A stretch of 64,000 bases of DNA from Lutibacter sp. Hel_I_33_5 (GTDB lineage: Bacteria > Bacteroidota > Bacteroidia > Flavobacteriales > Flavobacteriaceae). The notes beneath the pieces were generated by a model, which was not told the DNA's origin, did not search any database, and saw nothing but the letters and a program-made list of their open reading frames with translations. A program made the position numbers and the translations under genes. Within the stretch, counting starts at the first letter, position 1; each line of letters begins with the position of its first letter. The DNA is taken from NCBI RefSeq assembly GCF_007827455.1, contig NZ_VISM01000001.1:907501-971500 (forward strand), in the 5' to 3' direction. This document shows positions 17,220 to 25,895 of the stretch, piece by piece.

Positions 17220-18852
17220 AAAGCTAAAACATATTATTTTTCTGTGTTTTGGATTGATTGTTTTAAACTTCTTAAATCAATCTTTTTACACGCGTTTTGA
17301 TTTAACAAAAGATAAACGTTATACGTTGTCGGAAGTTACAAAGTCAATTATAAATAAGGTTGATAAAAACATCTATATAAATATTTATTTAGAAGGTGAT
17401 TTTCCTTCAGAATTTAAACGTTTACAGGTAGAAACACTTCAATATTTAGAAGAGTTAAAAGCTGAAAATAACAATATTAATTTTAGATTTATTAATCCTG
17501 ATAATCAACGAGAAAAATTAATTAAAAAAGGAATGATGCCAAGTCAATTAACTGTCGAAGAAGACGGTAAATTATCGGAAGCAATTATTTTTCCTTGGGC
17601 AGAAATCAACTATAAAACAAGAACAGAAATTGTTTCATTATTGCCAACAGCAATTGTAACATCGCAAGAAGAACAATTACAAAAAGCTATTGAAAATTTA
17701 GAATATAGTTTTAGTAATGCTATTCATAAAATCAATCAAAAAAACAGAAAAAGAGTTGCTGTAATTACTGGAAACGGACAATTGCAAGACATTCATTTAT
17801 ACAGTTTTTTAAGTGAAGTTGCTAAGAAATACAGATTGGCAAAATTCACTTTAGATTCTGTTGCTAAAAACCCGAAGAAAGTTTTGCAAGATTTAACTTC
17901 TTTTGATTTAGCAATTATTGCAAAACCTACTCAAAAATTTACATCCGAAGAAAAATTCACCTTAGATCAATACATTACAAATGGAGGAAAATCTCTTTGG
18001 ATGATTGATCAAGTTCAAGCAGATTTAGACAGCTTGTATGGTGGTGGAAAAATGTTAGCATATCCAAGAGATTTAAATCTAACCGACTTATTATTTACAT
18101 ATGGTGTTAGAATAAATTCTAAATTGATAAAAGATTTATATGCTGCAAAAATACCATTAGCAACAGGAAATGTAGGAAATCAAACGCAGTTTCAAAATTT
18201 GGATTGGTTTTACAATCCGTTGGTTGGCGGAAATCCAAATCATGCGATAACCAAAAACATTTCTCCAGTTCGATTACAATTTGCAAATCAGATTGATACT
18301 TTAAAAAACAACATCAAAAAAACGCCTTTATTAGTAAGTTCTGTTTTAACGCAGCAAGTTGGTGTTCCTCGTTTTATAGAATTACAAAGTGTTGCAAAAG
18401 AACCAAAAGAAGAAGATTATAAAAGCGGAAATCAATTATTTGCAGTTTTATTAGAAGGTGAATTTAACTCAGCGTTTAAAAACAGAATCAAACCTTATAA
18501 TACGTCACTTTTTAAAGAGAAATCGAATCAAAATAAAATGGTTGTTATTTCTGATGGTGATATTGCTAAAAATCAGATTTTAAAAGGAAAACCACACGAT
18601 TTATCTATTGATAAATGGACAAAACAACAATTCGGAAATAAAGACTTTTTACTAAACACTGTTGATTATTTATTAGACGATTCTGGATTAATCAACTTAA
18701 GAAATAAAACACTTCAAATAAATATTCTAGATAAACAAAAAGCATTTAAAGAACGAACTTTTTGGCAGTTTATAAATGTAATTCTACCACTAATATTATT
18801 GTTTATTTTCGGAATTGTTTTTAATTATTTGAGGAAAAAGAAGTATCGTTAG
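17212..18852 (+). CDS. gldG: Gliding-motility ABC transporter component GldG
   Basis: The 546-residue protein has an N-terminal membrane helix (HIIFLCFGLIVLNFLNQSF), a long GldG/ABC-type-uncharacterised extracytoplasmic domain (RFDLTKDKRYTLSEVTKSII, RVAVITGNGQLQDIH) and a C-terminal helix (FINVILPLILLFIFGIVFNYL). It pairs with GldF by an eight-base overlap. Its TAG stop is the first unit of the TTCTTAG repeat tract that follows. Confidence 0.92.
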   Translation: MSKKLKHIIFLCFGLIVLNFLNQSFYTRFDLTKDKRYTLSEVTKSIINKVDKNIYINIYLEGDFPSEFKRLQVETLQYLEELKAENNNINFRFINPDNQREKLIKKGMMPSQLTVEEDGKLSEAIIFPWAEINYKTRTEIVSLLPTAIVTSQEEQLQKAIENLEYSFSNAIHKINQKNRKRVAVITGNGQLQDIHLYSFLSEVAKKYRLAKFTLDSVAKNPKKVLQDLTSFDLAIIAKPTQKFTSEEKFTLDQYITNGGKSLWMIDQVQADLDSLYGGGKMLAYPRDLNLTDLLFTYGVRINSKLIKDLYAAKIPLATGNVGNQTQFQNLDWFYNPLVGGNPNHAITKNISPVRLQFANQIDTLKNNIKKTPLLVSSVLTQQVGVPRFIELQSVAKEPKEEDYKSGNQLFAVLLEGEFNSAFKNRIKPYNTSLFKEKSNQNKMVVISDGDIAKNQILKGKPHDLSIDKWTKQQFGNKDFLLNTVDYLLDDSGLINLRNKTLQINILDKQKAFKERTFWQFINVILPLILLFIFGIVFNYLRKKKYR

Positions 18853-18914
18853 TTCTTAGTTCTTAGTTCTTAGTTCTTAGTTCTTAGTTCTTAGTTCTTA
18901 GTTCTTAGTTCTTA
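18849..18914. repeat. Heptanucleotide tandem repeat (TTCTTAG)n
   Basis: Eight perfect TTCTTAG units (18853-18908) are followed by a partial TTCTTA and preceded by TTAG, which contains the gldG stop. A second short tandem, GAACTTTT x2.75 (18943-18964), follows before the convergent SDR gene. Because the stop is in the first unit, changes in unit number would not change GldG. Confidence 0.95.
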
Positions 18915-18969
18915 ACAACAATGAAAATTACATTTCACTTTCGAACTTTTGAACTTTTGAACTTAAAAA

Positions 18970-19731
18970 CTAAATAGAAAGTAAATTATCGTGAATAAAA
19001 GTATAACCTAAAACTTCTTGTACTTTTTTAGAACTAATAATTTTCCATTGATAAACAGCATTATCTTCAAATTCTGGAACTTCGAAATCGTTACTAACCT
19101 TTGCTAAGGTATAAAACTCTCTTCTCGTTGGATGATGATTAGAACACGCATTAAAAGTTTGATTCCAACAATTTTGATCAATAATCTCATGAATGATGTT
19201 AATACAATCTTCTTTATGAATCATATTTACAAAACCTTTTGGTTGCGGTATTTTTCGTCCGTTTTTAAACCAATTACAAGGATGTCTTTCATCACCAAAT
19301 AAACCAGCAAATCGAATAATAGTCGTATCAAAAAACGTATTTTCTCTAAATAGGTTTTCAATTTGAGCTAATGGAGTCTCTAAGGTTTCATCTTCCTCAG
19401 TCATCACCTTATTAATTCTTCCATATACAGAAGTTGAACTAATAAATATCACTTTTTGGATAGAAGATTCTTGTATTTGAGAAATTAGATTCTCGAATCC
19501 ATCTATGTCTTTTGAAGTAATGGCAATAATTAAAATATCAGCATGTAAAAAATTATCAAACTCTTCAAACTCACTAATATCAACTATATATGGCTCTATA
19601 TTATTGACTTCTAAAAGTTCCAATTTTTCTTCAGTTGTAGTAGAACCTTTTACTTTATAACCATCATTTAATAAAGAGATTGCCAATGGTTTTCCTAACC
19701 AACCGCAACCAAGAATACTAACAGTTTTCAT
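18970..19731 (-). CDS. NAD(P)-dependent epimerase/SDR-family oxidoreductase
   Basis: The 253-residue protein opens with a Rossmann motif (VSILGCGWLGKPLAISLL, residues 4-21) and resembles the atypical extended SDRs of the YeeZ type. FISSTSVYG supplies the Ser/Tyr region, although the canonical YxxxK is not evident, and IIRFAGLFGDERHP follows. Substrate unknown. It overlaps the aquaporin gene by 14 bases and is probably translated from the same message. Confidence 0.8.
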   Translation of the reverse strand: MKTVSILGCGWLGKPLAISLLNDGYKVKGSTTTEEKLELLEVNNIEPYIVDISEFEEFDNFLHADILIIAITSKDIDGFENLISQIQESSIQKVIFISSTSVYGRINKVMTEEDETLETPLAQIENLFRENTFFDTTIIRFAGLFGDERHPCNWFKNGRKIPQPKGFVNMIHKEDCINIIHEIIDQNCWNQTFNACSNHHPTRREFYTLAKVSNDFEVPEFEDNAVYQWKIISSKKVQEVLGYTFIHDNLLSI

Positions 19732-20383
19732 CTTCGCAACAGTTATCGTCTTTTACTAATTTACACGAAACCACAGCTAACAATGCACCTAAAATTGGCG
19801 CAGTAATATACATCCATAAATGCTGTAAGTTTCCAGAAACAATTGCCGGAGCAAAAGAACGTGCAGGATTCATAGACGCATTTGTTATTGGCCCTGCAAA
19901 CATAGCTTCTAATAGAACCACAGCTCCAATTGCAATACCAGCAACAACACCTATTTCTTTACTTCCTGTAGAGACGTTTATAATAGTAACCATTAAGAAA
20001 AATGTGAGTAAAAACTCTAATACAAACGCACGCCAAACATCAACAGTTGGTATGGTTGCCCCTAACTTTTCGCTAGCTGGAAATAAAAACCACAAGATTA
20101 AACTCGCTAAAATTGCTCCTAAAACTTGTGCTAAAATATATTTTGGCACTTCTTTCCACGAAAACTTTTTTGCATATGCAAATGCAATAGAAACGGCAGG
20201 ATTAAAATGTGCTCCAGAAGTTTCTCCAAAAGCATAAATCATTGCCATCACTATTAATCCCCAAGTAATAGCAATACCCACATGGGTTACATCTCCGACT
20301 GTAACTTCGTTAATGGTCATAGCGCCTGTTCCACAAAAAATCATGGAAAATGTACCGATAAATTCAGAAATATATCTTTTCAT
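19718..20383 (-). CDS. MIP-family aquaporin
   Basis: Starting at 20383 (MKRYISEFIGTFSMIFCGTG) gives 221 residues with six membrane helices and both NPA boxes (HFNPAVS and SMNPARS). The family conducts water or small neutral solutes. The C-terminus is an odd cysteine-rich acidic tail, DDNCCEDENC. A longer start at 20404 adds seven residues. It is the first gene of a two-gene unit with the SDR enzyme. Confidence 0.9.
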   Translation of the reverse strand: MKRYISEFIGTFSMIFCGTGAMTINEVTVGDVTHVGIAITWGLIVMAMIYAFGETSGAHFNPAVSIAFAYAKKFSWKEVPKYILAQVLGAILASLILWFLFPASEKLGATIPTVDVWRAFVLEFLLTFFLMVTIINVSTGSKEIGVVAGIAIGAVVLLEAMFAGPITNASMNPARSFAPAIVSGNLQHLWMYITAPILGALLAVVSCKLVKDDNCCEDENC

Positions 20384-20490
20384 TTGTTGTAAAAGTATGT
20401 GCAAAGATACACCGCTTTATTTTAAGTTTTTGTTAACATTTATCCTACTATTTCATTGTAAATTTAGCATCACAATTTAAAATACTCACA

Positions 20491-21342
20491 ATGATGAAAA
20501 AAATACTATTAAGCTTATTTGTAGTTGCAATTTCTTTTTCTGCAAATGCACAAATTAAAACACCAGCCCCAAGTCCTTCTTCTAAAATGGAACAAGCAGT
20601 TGGTTTAACTGATGTTACTTTAGAATACTCTAGACCAGGAATGAAAGGAAGAACTATTTTTGGTGATTTAGTTCCTTATGGTAAATTATGGAGAACAGGT
20701 GCGAACGCCAATACTAAAGTTACATTTTCTACAGATGTTACTGTTGGCGGAAAAGAATTGAAAAAAGGAACCTATGCAATTTATACAAAACCTGGAGCTT
20801 CTTCATGGGATGTAATCTTTTATTCTGATGCTTCTAACTGGGGAACGCCTAGAAAATGGGATGATGCTAAAGTAGCTGCAGAAGTTAAAGTTGATGTAAT
20901 TCCTATGCCTATGGATATTGAAACATTCACCATGACTTTTGATGATTTAACCAATAGTTCTGCTGTAATCGGGATTCTTTGGGAGAAAGCCTATGTAGGT
21001 ATAAAGTTTGAAACTCCGACTGACGCAATGGTTTCTAAAGGAATTAAAAAAGTTATGAATGGCCCTGCGGATTCAGATTTTTATTCAGCGGCAGTTTATT
21101 ATTTACAATCTGGAAAAGATATTAAGCAAGCACAAGAATGGATTGATAAGGCAGTTGCAATGAATTCTGCAAAGCCTAAGTTTTGGTATTTACGTCAGCA
21201 ATCTTTAATTCACGCAAAAGCTGGAAACAAGAAAGGCGCTATTAAAGCCGCTAAGGCTTCGTTAATGCATGCTGAAAAAGAAGGAAATGCTGGTTATGTA
21301 AAAATGAACAAAGCATCTTTAAAAGAATGGGGAGCAATGTAA
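20491..21342 (+). CDS. DUF2911-domain exported protein
   Basis: The 283-residue protein has a signal peptide (MMKKILLSLFVVAISFSANAQ), then a DUF2911 domain recognised from SPSSKMEQAVGLTDVTLEYS, GRTIFGDLVPYGKLWRTGAN and KKGTYAIYTKPG, followed by a C-terminal TPR-like helical part (QEWIDKAVAMNSAKPKFWYL). DUF2911 proteins are common and abundant in Bacteroidota envelopes with unknown role. A terminator follows directly. Confidence 0.88.
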   Translation: MMKKILLSLFVVAISFSANAQIKTPAPSPSSKMEQAVGLTDVTLEYSRPGMKGRTIFGDLVPYGKLWRTGANANTKVTFSTDVTVGGKELKKGTYAIYTKPGASSWDVIFYSDASNWGTPRKWDDAKVAAEVKVDVIPMPMDIETFTMTFDDLTNSSAVIGILWEKAYVGIKFETPTDAMVSKGIKKVMNGPADSDFYSAAVYYLQSGKDIKQAQEWIDKAVAMNSAKPKFWYLRQQSLIHAKAGNKKGAIKAAKASLMHAEKEGNAGYVKMNKASLKEWGAM

Positions 21343-21370
21343 CTTGTTTTCTTTCAAATTAAAATATATG

Positions 21371-21400
21371 AAACCTCACTTTTTGTGAGGTTTTTTTATT
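21371..21400 (+). terminator. Rho-independent terminator after the DUF2911 gene
   Basis: AAACCTCAC (21371-21379), a TTTTT loop, GTGAGGTTT (21385-21393) and a further T-run give a perfect 9-bp stem 28 bases after the stop. Confidence 0.88.
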
Positions 21401-21466
21401 TTTAAAAAACTAACTTCGTTAACTCCGAATATAAATCATTAAAATCGGGCCTTAAAGATAATACCA

Positions 21467-22303
21467 ATGATTATTGAGCGGAAAACTTTCAAATACGATG
21501 ATAAAATAATCATCGAAAAAATAAAAATGGCTACTCCTTTCAAATATGAAGCTATTTTTGAAAACAATGGTTGCTTTATATATTTTAAAGATAGAGCACC
21601 AAGACTAATGTCTGCAGAACAAAATGTTCAGGTAAATAGTCAAGAAGCTGTTCTATTAAAATGTGGAAATCATTTTATGGAAATTCTAAAGCAGACAGAT
21701 GAAGAAGAAGTTGAAGCTATGATAATTCATCTATATCCAGAGTTATTAAAAAAACTCTATGCAAATGAATTACCAAAAACTATACAAATTAACGAATGCA
21801 AAACTCATAGTGAAGTTATTGTTTCTAAAGAAGTTATCTCAAAGTTTATAGAATCTTTGGAATTTTATTTTGTAAACCCAACTTTAATAAACAATGATTT
21901 ATTAGAATTAAAAATTAAAGAATTAATCCTATTACTAATACAATCTAAAAACGTTTGTTCTATACAAGAATTAATTTCAGATTTATATTCAACACAAAGT
22001 GTTCAGTTAAAAAATGTAATAGAATTACATCGTTATTCAAACTTAAATCAAGAAGAATTAGCAAAGCTATGCAATTTAAGTGTTTCGTCGTTTAAGAGAG
22101 AATTTAAAAAAGTCTTTAATGACACCCCTAACAGTTATATGACAGATTTAAAACTTAAAAGAGCAAAAGAGTTACTTTCTATAACAGAAATGCCTATTAA
22201 TGAAATTGCTTATGGCGTTGGCTTTAACGACCCTTTATACTTTACTAGAACTTTTAAAAAGAAGATAGGAAGTTCTCCTTCAGAATATCGCTCAGCAAAT
22301 TAA
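21467..22303 (+). CDS. AraC-family transcriptional regulator
   Basis: The 278-residue protein has an N-terminal cupin-like sensing domain and a C-terminal AraC DNA-binding domain of about 100 residues, with two helix-turn-helix units (NQEELAKLCNLSVSSFKREF and MPINEIAYGVGFNDPLYFTR) and the closing GSSPSEYR. It lies 95 bases upstream of, and in line with, the NAD(P)H oxidoreductase, which makes that gene its likely target. The ligand is unknown. Confidence 0.88.
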   Translation: MIIERKTFKYDDKIIIEKIKMATPFKYEAIFENNGCFIYFKDRAPRLMSAEQNVQVNSQEAVLLKCGNHFMEILKQTDEEEVEAMIIHLYPELLKKLYANELPKTIQINECKTHSEVIVSKEVISKFIESLEFYFVNPTLINNDLLELKIKELILLLIQSKNVCSIQELISDLYSTQSVQLKNVIELHRYSNLNQEELAKLCNLSVSSFKREFKKVFNDTPNSYMTDLKLKRAKELLSITEMPINEIAYGVGFNDPLYFTRTFKKKIGSSPSEYRSAN

Positions 22304-22363
22304 GTTGAACTTATAATCCATATCAAAGAACTTTTACTCCATTTCAATCTTACTATTCTACGA

Positions 22364-22371
22364 TACTTTTG
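22364..22371 (+). promoter_or_regulatory. -7 element before the NAD(P)H oxidoreductase gene
   Basis: TACTTTTG matches TAnnTTTG, 28 bases before the ATG at 22399. There is no good -33 element, which would fit activation by the adjacent AraC regulator. Confidence 0.4.
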
Positions 22372-22398
22372 TACCATAATCATTTTAAAAATGAAATA

Positions 22399-22941
22399 AT
22401 GGGAAAAACATTGGTAATAGTAACGCATCCAAAACTTGGTACATCTAAAATAAATAAGCGATGGATTGAAGAGCTAAATAAATACCCAGAAAGTATTGTT
22501 ATTCACGATATTCACAAAAAATATCCAGATTTAGAGATAAACGTTAAAAGAGAACAAGAGTTATTAGAATCTGTAGATAAGATTGTACTTCAATTTCCTT
22601 TTTATTGGTTTAACTGCCCACCTTTTCTTAAAAAATGGATAGACGAGGTTTTATCTCACGGTTGGGCTTATGGTAAAAATAGCGGCTATAAACTTGCTGG
22701 AAAAAAATTTGCTTTAGCCATAACTGCAGGTATTAAAGAAGAGGACTACAAAGCTTCTGGTAGATATGATTTTACATTAGAAGAACTAACAAGACCCTTT
22801 GAAGTTACTTTTAAATATGTGAAAGCAAATTACAAACCATTGTATGCTTTTTATGGAGAAGAGCACAGTCCTACCCAAATAGAGATAGAAAACAACGCAA
22901 AAAACTACATCAATTTTATAGAAAATTTAAACATATCATAA
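22399..22941 (+). CDS. NAD(P)H-dependent flavin oxidoreductase (quinone-reductase-like)
   Basis: The start at 22399 (MGKTLVIVTHPKLGTSKINK) gives the usual 180-residue length. The flavodoxin-like fold is shown by LVIVTHP at the N-terminus, VLQFPFYWFNCPPFLKKWID and LAGKKFALAITAG, typical of the NQO1/MdaB/KefF family that reduces quinones and other electrophiles with FMN or FAD. It is followed after one base by an NTF2-like gene and preceded by an AraC regulator, suggesting an inducible stress module. Confidence 0.87.
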   Translation: MGKTLVIVTHPKLGTSKINKRWIEELNKYPESIVIHDIHKKYPDLEINVKREQELLESVDKIVLQFPFYWFNCPPFLKKWIDEVLSHGWAYGKNSGYKLAGKKFALAITAGIKEEDYKASGRYDFTLEELTRPFEVTFKYVKANYKPLYAFYGEEHSPTQIEIENNAKNYINFIENLNIS

Positions 22942-22942
22942 A

Positions 22943-23431
22943 ATGAAAAGAACATCCTTACTAATAATCGCAACTTTTCTTTTTGCTTCTTTTATTCAAG
23001 CACAAGAAGACACATTATATCATAATTCTAAAATTAAAAACAAAATGAATATTCAAGACGAAAAACAAAGTTTCAAAGAAATTAAAGAAGTTACAAAAGC
23101 ATTAGAGCCGTATATTAAAAGTGCAAAGACTGGTGATGGAAAACTAAGTAGATCTGCATTTTTTGAACACGCTCATATCGTGGGATCTATTGGAGGAACT
23201 CATTATAACATGACAGCAGACGAATTTGGTGGAGCAGTTAGTGAAGGTGGTCCTTCAGAAAACATTCAACATCATATTGCATGGATAGATATTTCTGGTC
23301 CAGCAGCAGCAGCAAAAGTTGAATTTATAGATTGGAGTGGATTACGCTTTACAGATTTCTTTGTACTATACAAGAAAGATGGTGAATGGAAAATTAGTGG
23401 AAAAGTTTACGATTCACATTCAAATAATTGA
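22943..23431 (+). CDS. NTF2-like (lumazine-binding type) exported protein
   Basis: The 162-residue protein has a signal peptide (MKRTSLLIIATFLFASFIQAQ) and an NTF2-like domain of the Lumazine_bd_2 type, with SAFFEHAHIVGSIGG, AWIDISGPAAAAKVEFIDWSG and FTDFFVLYKKDGEWKISGKVY. Such domains bind or turn over small ligands. The pocket ligand is unknown. It is one base after the oxidoreductase gene and probably shares its regulation. Confidence 0.82.
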   Translation: MKRTSLLIIATFLFASFIQAQEDTLYHNSKIKNKMNIQDEKQSFKEIKEVTKALEPYIKSAKTGDGKLSRSAFFEHAHIVGSIGGTHYNMTADEFGGAVSEGGPSENIQHHIAWIDISGPAAAAKVEFIDWSGLRFTDFFVLYKKDGEWKISGKVYDSHSNN

Positions 23432-23513
23432 ATTATAAACTAACGATTCAAAATAAAGAACTGAGCTAAAAAACAACTCTTTTCTTCATTAATTTTGTAC
23501 AATAGTATTCTAG

Positions 23514-23541
23514 GCTTAATTTTATAATTAAGCTTTTTTTT
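23514..23541 (+). terminator. Terminator after the oxidoreductase/NTF2 genes
   Basis: GCTTAATT (23514-23521), a 4-nt loop, AATTAAGC (23526-23533) and eight T residues. The stem is perfect but AT-rich. Confidence 0.75.
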
Positions 23542-23657
23542 GTTCATTATTTTTTGATTTCATTTACTATTTAACCACAAATACCGTAGCAAAAATTGGA
23601 TCATTTTAACTTTAATATTTTTCAAAAAACAAAATAATAGCATCTACGCAATTAAAC

Positions 23658-23665
23658 TACCTTTG
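23658..23665 (+). promoter_or_regulatory. -7 element of the DEAD-box helicase gene
   Basis: TACCTTTG matches the consensus exactly. It is only 15 bases before the ATG at 23680, so the 5' UTR should be very short. Confidence 0.5.
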
Positions 23666-23679
23666 CAAAAAAAACATCA

Positions 23680-24915
23680 ATGCAGTTTTCAGAATTAATA
23701 CATAACAAATCTATTTTAAAAGCTATAAAGGAAGAACGTTTTCAGAGACCAACTTCGGTTCAAGAAAAAGCAATTCCTGTTATTTTAGAAAAGAAAAATG
23801 TTATTGTGTCTGCACAAACGGGTACAGGAAAAACTGCTGCTTTTGCTTTGCCAATTATTCAGCTTTTAATCGACAAACAAGATGCTGAAAAAAATGAGAA
23901 AAGGATTAAAGCATTGGTTATTACTCCAACGCGTGAGTTAGCAATACAAATAGAAGAAAACTTTAAAAATTTCACCAAATACACCAATTTAAGAACAACG
24001 GCAGTTTATGGTGGTGTTTCTTTAGAGCCTCAAAAAGATGTTTTAAAAAAAGGAATCGATTTTTTAATTGCAACACCTGGTAGATTAATCGACTTACAAA
24101 AGCAAGGTGCTATTGAGCTTTCTCATCTAGAAATATTTGTACTCGATGAAGCTGATTTAATGTTAGATATGGGCTTTATTAATGATGTAAAGAAAATAGA
24201 AAAACTCTGCCCTTCTAAAAAACAGACACTTTTGTTTTCTGCTACCATGCCAGAAAAAATAGTTGAACTTGCCAACAGTACGCTTAAAAATCCTGTGAAA
24301 ATTGAAATTCATCCAGAAGAAACTACTGGGAAAAATATTGGTCAATTAGTATACAAACTACCAAAAAAGAATAAAACTGATTTATGTCTTCATTTATTAC
24401 GAAATACCATAAATGGACGAATTATTATTTTTAGACGCACAAAATTTGGTGTCGATAAATTAGAGCAAACCCTTACTAAGAATAATTATAATGTGTTTAG
24501 TATTCATGGTGATAAAACGCAAATTGTTAGAAATAAAGCCATAGAGAATTTCAAAAATCAGAAAAACAGTATTTTAATTGCCACCGATGTTGCCGCTCGT
24601 GGAATTGATATTACCAATGTAGATGCAATTATTAATTTTGATATTCCTAACATCCCTGAAACCTATGTGCATCGAATTGGAAGAACGGGTAGAGCTGGTA
24701 AATCTGGAATTGCCATTTCTTTTTGTAGCCCAGATGAAGATGGTTATTTACTTAAAATTGAAGCGATTATCGAAAAGTCGATAAAGCAAATCACCGATCA
24801 TCCTTATCCTTTAATAAAACCAAAAAAAGTAAAAGTTCAACCAAATACTGTGAGTAAACATAAAAAAGGAAGAAAATCAGCGGCTTCTAAGAAGAAAAAG
24901 AAGCGTTGGTATTAA
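23680..24915 (+). CDS. DEAD-box RNA helicase, RhlE-like
   Basis: The 411-residue protein has the complete helicase set: Q-motif (FQRPTSVQEKAIP), Walker A (AQTGTGKTAAFAL), TPTRELAIQ, VLDEADLML, LLFSATMP, DVAARGIDI and HRIGRTGRAG. The C-terminal tail is basic (KHKKGRKSAASKKKKKRWY) and probably binds RNA. RhlE-type helicases assist ribosome assembly and RNA turnover, often in the cold. It ends five bases from the convergent dehydrogenase gene. Confidence 0.93.
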   Translation: MQFSELIHNKSILKAIKEERFQRPTSVQEKAIPVILEKKNVIVSAQTGTGKTAAFALPIIQLLIDKQDAEKNEKRIKALVITPTRELAIQIEENFKNFTKYTNLRTTAVYGGVSLEPQKDVLKKGIDFLIATPGRLIDLQKQGAIELSHLEIFVLDEADLMLDMGFINDVKKIEKLCPSKKQTLLFSATMPEKIVELANSTLKNPVKIEIHPEETTGKNIGQLVYKLPKKNKTDLCLHLLRNTINGRIIIFRRTKFGVDKLEQTLTKNNYNVFSIHGDKTQIVRNKAIENFKNQKNSILIATDVAARGIDITNVDAIINFDIPNIPETYVHRIGRTGRAGKSGIAISFCSPDEDGYLLKIEAIIEKSIKQITDHPYPLIKPKKVKVQPNTVSKHKKGRKSAASKKKKKRWY

Positions 24916-24920
24916 AAAAA

Positions 24921-25895
24921 CTAATATTCCAATCCGATAATTTTCCTTACTGTATCTAAAGTTTTAATTAAGTTTTTCGAAAAATCGAAAGTCATAATAT
25001 CACTTTCTTTTTTACCATCTCTTAAAAGCTGATTGAAATGTTCAATTTCATAACTATAACCAATTGTATTATAGCCAAAATCTAACGTTTCTTCTTTTCC
25101 ATCAGTAATTATTGTTACTGTTGATGGTTCATGAAAACGTGAATTTACTTTTACAATAGCATTAGTTAAAGTAAAAATAGCTTCGGTTTTTGTTTCTTCT
25201 AGCAATGTACTTTTTAAGACAGCTTTAGCATCTTTATAATTAAAAACAATATCGCAACTTGAGTCTGCTTTATTTTCAAAAAAAGTAGCATTGGCATTTA
25301 TCGAATCAGGGTTTCCTAAAGTTGATAAGGCTGCGAAAATTGGATAAATTCCAATATCTAATAAACTACCTCCACCAACTTCTTTATTAAAAAGTCTATT
25401 ATTTAAATCAAAAGCTAACTTAAAACCAAAATCTGCTTCTAGTTTTTTAATACTTCCAAATTTTTCACTTTTTAATAGTTCTAAAACATAGTTGTAATGA
25501 GGTAAAAAATGTGTCCACAATGCTTCCATTAAAAGCACATCGTTTTCTTTGGCGATTGTAATCATTTCTTCAACCTCTTGCAAATTCATTGCAAAAGGTT
25601 TTTCACATAAAACAGCTTTTTTGTTTTGTAAACAAAGAAGTGTATTTCCTTTATGAAGACTATGCGGTGTAGCAATATAAATTGCATCTACTTGTGGATC
25701 TCTTACTAGTTTCTCATAAGAATCATACCCAACTTCAGGGTTAAATTTTTGAGAAAAATTATCTGCTTTTTCTTGAGTTCTAGAAGCTACTGCATATAAT
25801 TCAGCATTAGTTACTTTTGCTAAGTCCGTAGCAAATTGATGTGCAATTTTCCCAAGGCCAATTATTCCCCATTTAATTGTTTTATTCGATTTCAT
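24921..25895 (-). CDS. Gfo/Idh/MocA-family dehydrogenase
   Basis: The start at 25895 (MKSNKTIKWGIIGLGKIAHQ) gives 324 residues. The N-terminal Rossmann motif GLGKIA, the CEKPFAMN signature containing the conserved Lys, and a C-terminal alpha-beta domain are those of Gfo/Idh/MocA sugar or inositol oxidoreductases. It overlaps the symporter gene by 14 bases. The neighbours suggest it oxidises a sugar-like compound imported by that symporter; this is inference. Confidence 0.88.
   Translation of the reverse strand: MKSNKTIKWGIIGLGKIAHQFATDLAKVTNAELYAVASRTQEKADNFSQKFNPEVGYDSYEKLVRDPQVDAIYIATPHSLHKGNTLLCLQNKKAVLCEKPFAMNLQEVEEMITIAKENDVLLMEALWTHFLPHYNYVLELLKSEKFGSIKKLEADFGFKLAFDLNNRLFNKEVGGGSLLDIGIYPIFAALSTLGNPDSINANATFFENKADSSCDIVFNYKDAKAVLKSTLLEETKTEAIFTLTNAIVKVNSRFHEPSTVTIITDGKEETLDFGYNTIGYSYEIEHFNQLLRDGKKESDIMTFDFSKNLIKTLDTVRKIIGLEY

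Noticed and set aside
18849..18914. CRISPR-like periodicity
   Set aside because: The units are directly adjacent 7-mers without spacers, so this is a microsatellite. The same holds for 48667-48726.
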